From Oryzias latipes (Eukaryota; Chordata; Actinopteri; Beloniformes; Adrianichthyidae), in contig NC_019867.2 in NCBI RefSeq assembly GCF_002234675.1, positions 18,818,184-18,882,183 on the forward strand: DNA of 64,000 nt. The letters run 5' to 3'. The position numbers were made by a program, and so were the translations under genes. The notes beneath the pieces were generated by a model, which was not told where the DNA came from, ran no database searches, and was given only the letters and a program-made list of their open reading frames with translations. Shown one piece after another: positions 49,601-57,699 of this stretch (the first letter of the stretch is position 1; each line of letters opens with the position of its first letter).

Positions 49601-50845
49601 TGAGGAGGCTCCTCATCACTGTCAGAGCTGCTGTCCTGCTGTTCCCAGTGTCTCTGTAACACAAATGAACACAGGCAACAATTTAAGGATCTCATCTTAA
49701 ACAAACACCACAGAGAGCTCTGAACATCAGAGTTTGTGCAATCTCATCTAAAGAGAGGGATCATGAGTTTGAGCCAAATATGTCAATTTTTGGATTCGAT
49801 TAATCAAAAATGAGTCAACTTGATGACAGTTTAGACTCACAACTGTCATCGACCAAGACACATTTCAGACCCTTCACACCTTCGTCTTGAGAAAAAGAAA
49901 ACGCTCCAAACACACTGATCACCGTGATTAAAGCTCACTACAGACAAACTACAGAGGGACAAACCGCTGCAGGATTGCTGTGCAATGAGAGAAAAATCTT
50001 TCATGGACATTGACCCAATACGCTCTCACTTAGTGAGACAAAGCCATTCAATAACATGCAGATTATGTGACAACATGTAAAAACATTTCTACAAACATCT
50101 GGAATACTCACATCTGGCTGGGAAGTAGCAGCACTTGTACGCAGCAGCCTTAACTGAGGAGGCTCCTCATCACTGTCAGAGCTGCTGTCCTGCTGTTCCC
50201 AGTGTCTCTGTAACACAAATGAACACAGGCAACAATTTAAGGATCTCATCTTAAACAAACACCACAGAGAGCTCTGAACATCAAAGTTTGTGCAATCTCA
50301 TCTAAAGAGAGGGATCATGAGTTTGAGCCAAATATGTCAATTTTTGGATTCGATTAATCAAAAATGAGTCAACTTGATGACAGTTTGGACTCACAACTGT
50401 CATCGACCAAGAAACGTTTCAGACCCTTCACACCTTCTCACTCACATCTGGCTGGGAAGTAGCAGCACTTGTACGCAGTCTTGACTGAGGAGGCTCCTCA
50501 TCACTGTCAGAGCTGCTGTCCTGCTGTTCCCAGCGTCTCTGTAACACAAATGAACACAGGCAACAATTTAAGGATCCCATCTTAGAGAAACATCCCAGAG
50601 AGCTCTGGGAAGTCAGAGTTTGGGCGTCTAAATAAATGTATCAAATAAGTACGAAGTATCTGAGCTACTGTGAACTAAATCCATTTGATAACGTAGATTA
50701 TGCGAAACATAACACATCGATTATAGGACCTCATCAGCATTTTGCGTCATTTCTGCCCCTAAATCGACAGCAGATGTCTGTGTACCTTCTGCCCCCTCCT
50801 TCCACTGTAGTTGTGGTCTTTCAGATGAAAGGGAAGGTTGTTCAT
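46546..50845 (-). CDS. Unrecognised 12-coding-exon gene with six tandem exon copies and three microexons
   Basis: I do not recognise the protein. Exons in order (- strand): 50786-50845 (ATG), 50446-50538, 50112-50207, 49558-49653, 48963-49058, 48409-48504, 47797-47892, 47536-47644, 47416-47426, 47268-47285, 46812-46826, 46546-46614. Every intron is GT-AG, most donors are GTGAGT or GTAAGT, and all junctions keep one frame: 855 nt, 284 aa plus stop. The start exon encodes MNNLPFHLKDHNYS.... Six 31/32-residue repeats follow (RHWEQQDSSSDSDEEPPQ, then a basic Leu/Arg stretch and a Ser/Ala/Pro end), each with an SSSDSDEE acidic-serine block fitting CK2 sites. Next comes a helical LLATNATVLQQFIRGLLSFQ and a basic tail ending in SGKHQLED. 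There is no signal peptide or membrane segment. Upstream sit a TATA box and an RFX X-box, suggesting ciliary or germ-line expression (inference). The splice model is by eye and needs RNA support. Confidence 0.65.
46812..46826 (-). CDS. Tandem-exon gene: 15-bp microexon
   Basis: 'aaaatgag|ACTAACAAAGTCACG|GTAAGT' encodes TNKVT with phase 0 on both sides. The donor is canonical; the acceptor tract is weaker than in the other microexons. Confidence 0.45.
47268..47285 (-). CDS. Tandem-exon gene: 18-bp microexon
   Basis: 'ttttttcttttaagcag|GAAAAA...TCTCA|GTAAGT' encodes EKHKLS, phase 0 on both sides. The polypyrimidine tract is excellent. Confidence 0.55.
47416..47426 (-). CDS. Tandem-exon gene: 11-bp microexon
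   Basis: 'ggttttccttttag|GCTTTCAAAAA|GTAAGT'. The preceding exon ends in phase 1 (A), so this reads A|GC TTT CAA AAA (SFQK) and restores phase 0. Skipping it leads to a stop within the next two microexons, which argues that it is real. Confidence 0.5.
47536..47644 (-). CDS. Tandem-exon gene: 109-bp exon after the array
   Basis: The acceptor is 'tctgtctgtctgtcaaag|GTTCAG' and the donor CTGA|GTGAGT. It encodes VQPPALQQNARPAVSENLRL and the helical ATNATVLQQFIRGLL. Read-through without splicing would stop 10 codons later (SPYNPEM then TAA), a possible short isoform. Confidence 0.6.
47797..47892 (-). CDS. Tandem exon copy 1 (3'-most, APQSD type)
   Basis: 96 bp, phase 0-0. The acceptor is 'tttgtgttacag|AGACACTGG' and the donor GAT|GTGAGT. 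It ends AAAPQSD, unlike the PQPD of the APQPD-type copies (2 and 4). Confidence 0.65.
48409..48504 (-). CDS. Tandem exon copy 2 (APQPD type)
   Basis: 96 bp with the same splice sites as copy 1. It ends AAAPQPD. It is identical in exon and flanking introns to copy 4, lying exactly 1149 bp away. Confidence 0.65.
48963..49058 (-). CDS. Tandem exon copy 3 (TSQPD type)
   Basis: 96 bp. It ends AATSQPD. It matches copy 5 at an offset of 1149 bp, but its upstream intron side differs from copy 5 (about 49095-49140), which marks a duplication or conversion boundary. Confidence 0.65.
49558..49653 (-). CDS. Tandem exon copy 4 (APQPD type)
   Basis: 96 bp, partner of copy 2 in the 1149-bp duplication. 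Confidence 0.65.
50112..50207 (-). CDS. Tandem exon copy 5 (TSQPD type)
   Basis: 96 bp, partner of copy 3 in the 1149-bp duplication. Confidence 0.65.
50446..50538 (-). CDS. Tandem exon copy 6 (5'-most, 93 bp, diverged)
   Basis: One codon shorter, in frame (SRLRT instead of LRLLRT), and starting RRWEQQ instead of RHWEQQ. It ends TSQPD. Being the most diverged copy, it or copy 1 may be closest to the founder. Confidence 0.65.
50786..50845 (-). CDS. Tandem-exon gene: start exon (20 codons)
   Basis: The acceptor is 'catgtcaaactttacag|ATGAAC' and the donor CAGAAG|GTACAC. The ATG is the first triplet of the exon. Joined to exon 1 (...GAAAG) it gains A at -3. It ends in phase 0, matching the exon array. 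Confidence 0.55.
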
Positions 50846-51185
50846 CTGTAAAGTTTGACATGAAGAAGGGAACAAAAGTAAAGAATTACCAAACATTTCT
50901 CTGTTCTTAGTTTCGTGTTATTTGTTAACTTCACCTTTTTTTGTACTGTCCTGTCTGTACTGTCCTTTAATAAGGTTTAGTGAAAATATAAAAATAAAAT
51001 AACCTAATAATGCACAACCTGTTATACAAAATTAAAATAACTATGTTAGGGTGTAAAATGGTCAGGACAGTGCGAAATGTATCCGCAGTTTATGGTAACA
51101 TCTTAGCTAAATGCACAGAATCCACCATGTTCATTAAAAAAAAAATACATAAAAGATTACAGAGAGAAAAATGCTCTAAACTCAC

Positions 51186-51282
51186 CTTTCAAATCTTTCT
51201 TCAAAAACTTGTTAGTCTTTGGAAAAGGAAAATGCAGCTTTTGCACCGTCTTCTTCGAGGTCCAAGCACAAAATGAGGATTT
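51186..51282 (-). other. Noncoding exon 1 (5' UTR) of the tandem-exon gene
   Basis: It ends with the strong donor AAAG|GTGAGT at 51186 and has no ATG. The 5' end is placed about 25-30 bp below the TATA box. The exact start is inferred. Confidence 0.45.
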
Positions 51283-51303
51283 TTGAAAAGGAATTGCCGA
51301 AAT

Positions 51304-51312
51304 GTATATAAA
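51304..51312 (-). promoter_or_regulatory. TATA box (TTTATATAC)
   Basis: 'cagtttatatacatttcgg' on the - strand, directly between the X-box and exon 1. Confidence 0.55.
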
Positions 51313-51317
51313 CTGTG

Positions 51318-51331
51318 GTCACCAAGGCAAC
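51318..51331. promoter_or_regulatory. RFX X-box, GTCACCAAGGCAAC
   Basis: It matches the RFX consensus GTNRCC-NN-RGYAAC at every position and lies 6 bp from the TATA box. RFX factors bind such sites in promoters of ciliary and spermatogenic genes (established knowledge). Confidence 0.6.
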
Positions 51332-51387
51332 CACTGCTTTGTAAGTAAACACATTAAATGCAAACTTCGATAGAATTGAATTGGATA

Positions 51388-51407
51388 TAATAGAATATAT
51401 TCTATTA
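51388..51407. repeat. 20-bp perfect palindrome TAATAGAATATATTCTATTA
   Basis: A perfect inverted repeat without loop, lying between the two X-box-like sites. It is AT-only apart from one G and one C and may be incidental. Confidence 0.7.
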
Positions 51408-51431
51408 GATTCTATTTAAAAACAAAAGGAG

Positions 51432-51445
51432 GTCGCCTAGACAAC
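51432..51445. promoter_or_regulatory. Second X-box-like site, GTCGCCTAGACAAC
   Basis: One mismatch to the RFX consensus. It sits in a ~55-bp segment that duplicates the first site with its flank ('ggtc.cc..g.caacca.tg'), about 114 bp upstream of it. Confidence 0.4.
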
Positions 51446-51487
51446 CATTGTTGTGTAGGTTAGCAAATTAATTCCAAACTACTGCTG

Positions 51488-51523
51488 ACTTTTTCCTATT
51501 TCCTTTGGGAAATAGGAAAAAGT
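51488..51523. repeat. Perfect 16-bp stem hairpin with TTTG loop
   Basis: 'actttttcctatttcc' and 'ggaaataggaaaaagt' pair perfectly around TTTG. It is too short for a usual microRNA precursor and is probably a relic of a MITE end or an inversion product. Confidence 0.8.
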
Positions 51524-51889
51524 ATGGAACTTTAATTTGTAAATATGACAGAAATTTAAACACCTGTCCAGCTTCAAATGAAATCACATTTTTAAAGCTT
51601 TTCACATACCCGTTTATACCAGCAAAGTATATCTAAAGGACTGAAGAAAATAAAGAGATTTTTATTCAAATCACATAGATCTACTATTGCTTTGATCTTC
51701 TTCGTTTGGCAGCAAAGTAGCAGAAGGCATAAGAAGACATACGTAGCACACCGAACTGAAAAAGTCCTTTCATCACCATAAAAATATTGACTGTCTAATG
51801 TCTGTTGATCAATCAGACATCTGCTATATCTAAAATCATGCATATGGTATAAAAACAATAGATTTTCCTGAAGAATGGCTTTCAGAACA

Positions 51890-52343
51890 CTCAGGGAAAA
51901 TAAACTTGTACAAAAACAACAGGACACAAAGAACAGAGGAATACAATAATGGTTTTGAAAAGATGAGTTTTTACTTTGGAGTTAAAGAGGGTTAGTGATG
52001 CTGTGTTGAGGTGATTCCAGAGTCCTTCGGTGGTGTGAGAAAGGAGGAGAACAGCAGAGAAGGATCTCAGGGAACAACACGAGAGAGAGTGTTCAAGTGG
52101 AGTCAATTCAGAGAGAACGTTTTAACTTTTTAGAGTGCAGATTAAGAGCCAACAAGTAGGAGTTCTGGTTTTTCAGTGGTGAGTAGAAAGAAATTTGACG
52201 TGAACCAAGTTTGTGTTTCAAGTCTAAGGAAAAAGAGAATTGAGTTTGTTAAAAACTTAAAGCTGTGTCTCGTTGGCACAACAATAAAACTAGATGTTGA
52301 ATTTTCTGAAAATTGAACCAAGCGACAGAAGATGGATAAAAAA
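51890..52343 (-). pseudogene. LINE reverse transcriptase relic, 3' part
   Basis: On the - strand the fragments FIHLLSLGSIFRKFNI and a degraded YADD region (FYCCANETQL where an active copy has ..YADDTQL) come first. They are followed by FLLTTEKPELLLVGS and the C-terminal LWNHLNTASLTLFNSKVKTH plus LFKT, in the order of L2/Rex1-like non-LTR reverse transcriptases. Frameshifts, stops and loss of the catalytic Asp pair show it is dead. It continues at 54704-55215 on the other side of the foldback insertion. Confidence 0.75.
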
Positions 52344-54706
52344 TATGGAAGCGATTCTGTAGCATAAATAAAAAGCAAAGTCAAAACCAGAAATGCTTTT
52401 TCATTTTCAAAATGAAGCTGCATTTTTTGACTCAAAAATAAAATGAAAAAGCAATCCACCAAAATGCTTTTTCATTTCCTTCCTCAATACAGCTTATTCT
52501 GTCACTTAATTATAATGATAAAGAAAATGGTATTTGACGTTTCATTTTCAAAAAGGTCCATGGTAAATGTGTAGCAAAATTCTTTTAGAAATGTCTAATT
52601 TGACAATTAAAATGGATTAATAGAAATGCTTTTTAATTTTCAAAATGTAGCTGCATCAAATGCCTCAAAATTAAAATGAAAAAGCAATATTTCAAAATGC
52701 TTTTTCATTTTATACCTAAAACCGCTTATTCTGTGTCATAATTAAAACGAAAATGCAAAGAGGGGATTGCGTTTGCATTTTCAAATCCAACCTGCGCACC
52801 TTGTCGCAATATTCATTTAGGAAAATCATTAGCAGAGGGGAGGCGGGGCGATGACGTCACTGCTTTCTCCGTGTGTCCGGCCGCTGACAGACACACACAC
52901 ACGCACCAGGAGCAGACTGTGTTAGCGGCAGAGAAAAGGCTTTGAGTTGGTTGTGAACTTCTGATGAGTTTACACAGCTTCTCAGGACTACATAGCAGCA
53001 TGTCCTTCTTCTGCGGTCCTCCTCCTGACGCACCGCGGACAAGCTTTTTATCTTCGGACCGCCAGCTGCCTTCGCATAGCTGATTGGAAGCTCCGATGAT
53101 CGCTGAAGGCGGAAATGCTGCTGCGATCTGAGAAACCATCATATGAATTTGTGTTTCCAGTGGTGTCCAGAACAAAATAAAGACTGATGTAATTCCCACA
53201 TATTTACAAATTTATCTGCAGCTTCGCACTGAATTTGCTGTTTGATTTATTAAGATCCAGGTTTGAGCAGGCCAGGTCCAGCGGTTGGTGAACAGGACCC
53301 GGTTTTAGGTGATCTTAATGCGAAAAATGCAGCGGAGTGTTCCTTTAGTGCCCTCGCGAATCAGAAGATGTGAATCGTAAGCCAACTTCAGCGTCGTCTG
53401 ACCGCACGGATTTAAAAAACATATGATCGAGCAGAGCAGGCCCTTAAATATAATCATAACTGTAATAAAAGCACATTATGAAGATAGTCTCCTGCAGCTT
53501 CGCGCTGAGTGAGTGTTGGTCCACCAGCAAACGTTTAGCACGGTGAAATCTGCCATCTGTTGATGGGGCTCCAGCTGTCATCGAACAGCAAATTCAACGC
53601 GAAGCTGCAGAGAAATTTGTAAATATTTGGGAATTACATCAGTCTTTGTTTTGTTGTGGACACCACTGGAAACACAAATTCATATGATGGTTTCTCAGAT
53701 CGCAGCAGCATTTCCGCCTTCAGCGATCATCGGAGCTTTCGCGCTCCACTATGCGAAGGCAGCTGGCAGTCCGAAGATAAAAAGCTTGTCCGCGGTGCGT
53801 CAGGAGGAGGACCGCAGAAGGCGGACATGCTGCTATGTAGTCCTGAGAAGCTGTGTAAACTCATCAGAAGTTCACAACCAACTCAAAACCGTCTTCTCTG
53901 CCGCTAACAGCTCCACTGTGTCTGTGTCTGTCAGCGGCCGGACACACGGAGAAAGCAGTGACGTCATCGCCCCGCCTCCCCTCTGGAAATGCATTTAAGA
54001 AATGATTATTGCGACAAGGTGCGCAGGTTGGATGTGAAAATGCAAATGCATTCCCCTCTTTGCATTTTCGTTTTAATTATGACACAGAATAAGCGGTTTT
54101 AAGTATAAATGAAAAAACATTTTGAAATATTGCTTTTTCTTTTGAATTTTGAGGCATTTGATGCAGTTACATTTTGAAAATTAAAAAGCATTTCTGTTAA
54201 TCCATTTTAATTGTCAAATTAGACATTTCTAAATGAATTATGCTACACATTTACCATGGACCTTTTTGAAAATGAAATGTCAAATACGATTTTCATTATC
54301 ATTATAATTAAGGGACAGAAAAAGCTGTGTTGAGGAAGGAATTGAAAAAGCATTTTGAAGTATTGCTCTTTCATTTTAATTTTGAGTCATTTGATGCAGC
54401 TTCATTTTGAAAGTGAAAAAGCATTTCTATTAATCCATTTTCAATATCAAATTAAATATTTCTAAATGAATTATGCTACACATTTACCAGAGAACGTCTT
54501 GAAAATGAAATGTCAAATACCATTTTAATTTTAATTTTAATTAAGTGACAGAATAAGCTGTGTTGAGGAAGGAAAAGAAAAAGCAGTTTGGTGGATTGCT
54601 TTTTCATTTTATTTTTGAGTCAAAAAATGCAGCTTCATTTTGAAAATGAAAAAGCATTTCTGGTTTTGACTTTGCTTTTTATTTATGCTACACAATCGCT
54701 TCCATA
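52344..54706. mobile_element. 2.36-kb foldback transposon with ~0.9-1.1 kb inverted arms
   Basis: The left arm (52344 to about 53246) and the right arm (about 53580 to 54706) are near-perfect reverse complements. The ends are TATGGAAGCG and CGCTTCCATA. The sequence ATAAAAAA stands on both sides (52336-52343 and 54704-54711), giving a target duplication of 5-8 bp whose limit is blurred by the A-run. The outer arms consist of ~200-bp subrepeats ('gaaaaagcatttct...ccattt'), two units on the left and three on the right. The inner arms are GC-richer and hold mirror-image open frames (52813-53199 on -, 53627-53998 on +) that I take as noncoding. The unique loop is about 330 bp. No transposase, so it is non-autonomous; the 5-8-bp duplication would suit a hAT-type element if 8 bp. 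Confidence 0.85.
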
Positions 54707-55215
54707 AAAAACACAGAAGGCAGAGAACAACGACCTGGGGGACACCTGATGTGACCAGAGAGGGCTGGGATTCTAAGGATTCTAACTGGATACATTAAGA
54801 TTGGTCAAAAAAGTAAGAGTAAAATCACTAAAATGAGATATCAGGAGAAGATAATGAAGTAAGAGATGGTACTGAAGGCAGCACTAAGGTCGAGAAGAAT
54901 CGTAATGGAGATGAGAGAGATGAAGTCAAAATCAGCTGCTGAGAGAAGATCCTTTTTTCGTTTTTAACAAAGTGGTTTCAGTGCTATGATTAGGGTAAAA
55001 ACCTAATTAAAATGGTTTATACGATCTTTGGAAGTCAGGTTAGAGGGAAGTTGGGAAGCAACAATCTTTCTATCGTTACAAAGAAAAGGCAGGTTGGAAA
55101 TGGGTAAAAGGTTAAGATCTGAAGCCAGTTTTTCTGGGTTTTTTTTATGTAAATAGGAGAAGGAGCTGCTTTTAGGGAATCTATCAGACAAGTAAAAATG
55201 ATGATTGTGAGATTT
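54704..55215 (-). pseudogene. LINE reverse transcriptase relic, 5' part
   Basis: Fragments on -: LLPISNLPFLCNDRKIVASQ (active copies carry RPISNLPFL...KIVASQL), LPSNLTSKDRINHFN, then DLLSAADFDFISLISITILL with DLSAAFSTIS. The HIRCPPGRCSL piece corresponds to the SGVPQGSVLGP motif. It joins in sense with 51890-52343 if the foldback and one target copy are removed. It ends abruptly at about 55215 against a Tc1 relic. Confidence 0.75.
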
Positions 55216-55224
55216 GCTGGAGAC

Positions 55225-55700
55225 AGTGAGGGGAGCAATACACCAAGACAACATGGATCCACTTTGGTAGAGGAGATGCAACAGTCTGGGCAGGCATCAC
55301 CAGTCAGGACAAAACCGATTTGGTCGTTGTTCTCAACTCAGAGACATCCCCCAAGTCACCCAGACGACGCCCCACATTTTGTGCATGGACGATGATGCTC
55401 CACCACAGGGTGCTGGAATGTCACAGCTCGACTTCAGGAATCGGGAGTGCTTCATGTCGTCTGGCCAGCCATGTCCCCTGAGCTGAACCTATAGAGCATG
55501 TCTCGGACCAGCGGGAGCGGAGACTAGATGATTGTACCTCACCCCCCAATTGGCCCGGCAAACCTGCATGTAGTCCTTGTGTATTCCTGGAATGGAACAC
55601 ATTTCCTAAGGACATCATGAGTTTAGTGAGAAACATGGATGTTGACGTCAAGCTGTCACTGCAACAAGCGGTGGAAATACCTGCTATTCACTTGGTCAAT
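55225..55700 (+). pseudogene. Tc1-like transposase relic
   Basis: The + strand, read through frameshifts, gives IHFGRGDATVWAGITSQDKT with DLVVVL, then a decayed catalytic segment ('gacgatgatgctccacca', DDAPP, where Tc1-type proteins have DNAPCH), then VVWPAMSPELNL followed by a stop at the usual SPDLNPIEH motif, and then weaker homology. This is the C-terminal half of a Tc1/mariner transposase. The N-terminal DNA-binding part and the inverted ends were not found. Confidence 0.7.
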
Positions 55701-55980
55701 TTCTGTTATTTGGAGCCATCGTTATTATCGTCTTAATTATTGGGGTAAAAAGGGTTGTGGGTTCAAATCCTTAGTTGAGTCAAATTAAAGCCTATACATG
55801 TTCTCAAAGCAGACGACTTAAAGTTTTCAAATATTAACAGAAAGAAGAAAAAAACTTTTTTGCTGAAAACTAAAAAAAAAAAAAAAAACTCCCAAAGTAG
55901 AGAAACAATTACAACCATTAGTTTAGATTAGACATGGTCACATTTACACCGCAGGTTAACAACAAGAAAACACACAAAGT
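55701..55980. other. Short intergenic stretch
   Basis: It contains 'ggttgtgggttcaaatcctta', a tRNA B-box-like motif (about 55755-55775), probably a SINE remnant, and an A-rich tract. No gene. Confidence 0.4.
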
Positions 55981-56054
55981 AGTCTGCATGTAACCACAAC
56001 TTTATTTGTAACAATAAAACTCAAGCCTTGTGGTTGTCAAACATCTCCTGTATA
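55981..56054 (-). repeat. 3'-end segment shared with 45126-45201
   Basis: It contains the AATAAA signal used here as the likely end of tbc1d10a. About 80% identical by eye to the downstream copy. Confidence 0.6.
56001..56006 (-). promoter_or_regulatory. tbc1d10a: Poly(A) signal AATAAA of tbc1d10a
   Basis: The reverse complement of 'tttatt'. On the - strand it is followed within 30 bp by the GT-rich 'actttgtgtgttttcttg'. This gives a 3' UTR of about 1.7 kb (57699 to about 55985), with no other gene in between. Confidence 0.5.
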
Positions 56055-57699
56055 ACATTAATGTAAATGGTAAATAAAATCAAGCAGAGAAAACTGAAGA
56101 ATAAAAATTTGATAGAACCAAAACTCCATATGGACTTTTTCTGTGCAACAAAGGTTGATCCAAAATGAGCTGTCCGAGACCACGAGTCGTTCAGAAAACC
56201 TTCCTCTGCTGTTTAAAAATGTTAAATAAAATTTAGCAATGTACAATAAAAAAAAATCATATGACATTTTGAGGAGTCATATCTACAAGAAAGGTTAAGT
56301 TGAAATGTAACATAAAAGAACTGTCAGAAGTTCAACATAAGCTTTCAGGACAACTGCATACATGTGCAACTGTAAAATTGCTTTTCTTTTTTTTTTTTAA
56401 AGTCCATCTGTGTTTTTATTAGACCTGCACGGACTTTTGCAACACACTTTTCAACGCTGTGCCTCAGAAACATATCCCACATGAATGCGCACATATATCT
56501 TTAAAACTCCCTTTATCATTGCGATGATAGTTCATGATTTTGAAAAGTTGAGAAAGGAAATAAGACAAAAAAGCTGAACAAATCTTAAAGTATCCCGTTA
56601 TTTATAAAGGAAAATGCAACAATTCCCCCACTTAAAGCTAAAATGCTAGAAACCCTTGTGTCCCTGTGTGCAGCATGCACATGGAATAAAACCTGTTTTT
56701 AATTTTGTTTTTATTTTAAACAACAGTCTTGATTTGCTTTGGAAATTCTAGCAAGAACAGCCATACCACCAGAATGATTCTCATGAAATGTCAACGAGGC
56801 TAGCACCATTAAGCGATTGGCAATGATTGGTCGTCCAATTTGGACGGGAAGCATTTGCATGAAAGATTTTTCATTTGGCAAGATGCGGTTTTTGAACGGG
56901 CAGGAATGTGTCCTACATTGGGGAATGTCCAGTGTTGTTCTCTCAACAATAACTGCAGCTGGAACGTGAAAGGAAGTGCATGGCACGGTGAGAAACTCAA
57001 CCAACAGCTCCACTTAGAAATAAGGCCGTGCTGAAGCAGGGAATACTAAAAGTGTATGATTAAGACATTGTGAGCTAAACAATAATAATAAAAAAGCAGC
57101 TGGTTAAAATTTTTTGTTTTTTTTGTAATCTAATATTTTCTTACCAGAAAAATTCAGCCTGAGATTGCTTGAGTGACTGTTGCTAAGCTGTATTTTGTGC
57201 AAGACTGCCCTCTAGTGAACAAACCCCCTAATGAGCTGCAATGGCGTCAAAAGTATTTCGGTTTAGTCGCTCATCTCCAGCTGCACAGCATGGCTGGGTA
57301 ATTCCATCGTTTCGACTAGAGAGAGGATAAAGAAAACTGTTTACGTTGCCGAATGTCTTTTTGACCTATAAATAGTCCCGAGGCTCAAAGTCTCGTCTCC
57401 TTTGCAATCAGAATACTGAGTCCTGTGGTCTGTCAAAGCTTCTAGACGGAGCAGCAGTTTCATGCTGACAAAAACCATTCCAAGCAAATATTTGCACAGG
57501 AATGATGCTTTAGTGTGAGCTAAAGGCGTCCAAGGCAGCATTTTTATCTAAATACAAAATTGTACAAAAAAAGAATAGTGATGTTAGCCAGTCAAGAGAC
57601 TTTGGTGAAGCTGGCTACTTCCTGACTGTAACGTGCTGGTGCTTTGTCTACATACACACACACACGTGCACACACAAACACACCCATACCTCTACAAAG
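56007..57699 (-). other. tbc1d10a: Probable 3' UTR of tbc1d10a
   Basis: Gene-free sequence between the stop codon and the poly(A) signal. Open frames inside it (for example 56711-57013 on -) carry no domain. A CA microsatellite lies at about 57653-57668, near the stop codon. Confidence 0.45.

Larger units (their letters stand above)
48001..50249. repeat. 1149-bp tandem duplication, two near-identical units
   Basis: Sequence from about 48001-49090 recurs at 49150-50239 with almost no differences. One seen is 'gtcattgacc' versus 'gtcatcgacc' at about 48090. Each unit carries two exon copies and their introns. Exact borders lie in the short interval 49090-49150. Confidence 0.85.

Noticed and set aside
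52813..53998. Mirror-image ORFs (52813-53199 on - and 53627-53998 on +) as a duplicated gene
   Set aside because: They are the two arms of the foldback element. The frames have differing C-termini, and there is no known domain.
56711..57013. 100-codon reverse ORF
   Set aside because: It lies in the probable tbc1d10a 3' UTR, and an overlapping ORF on the opposite strand is equally open.
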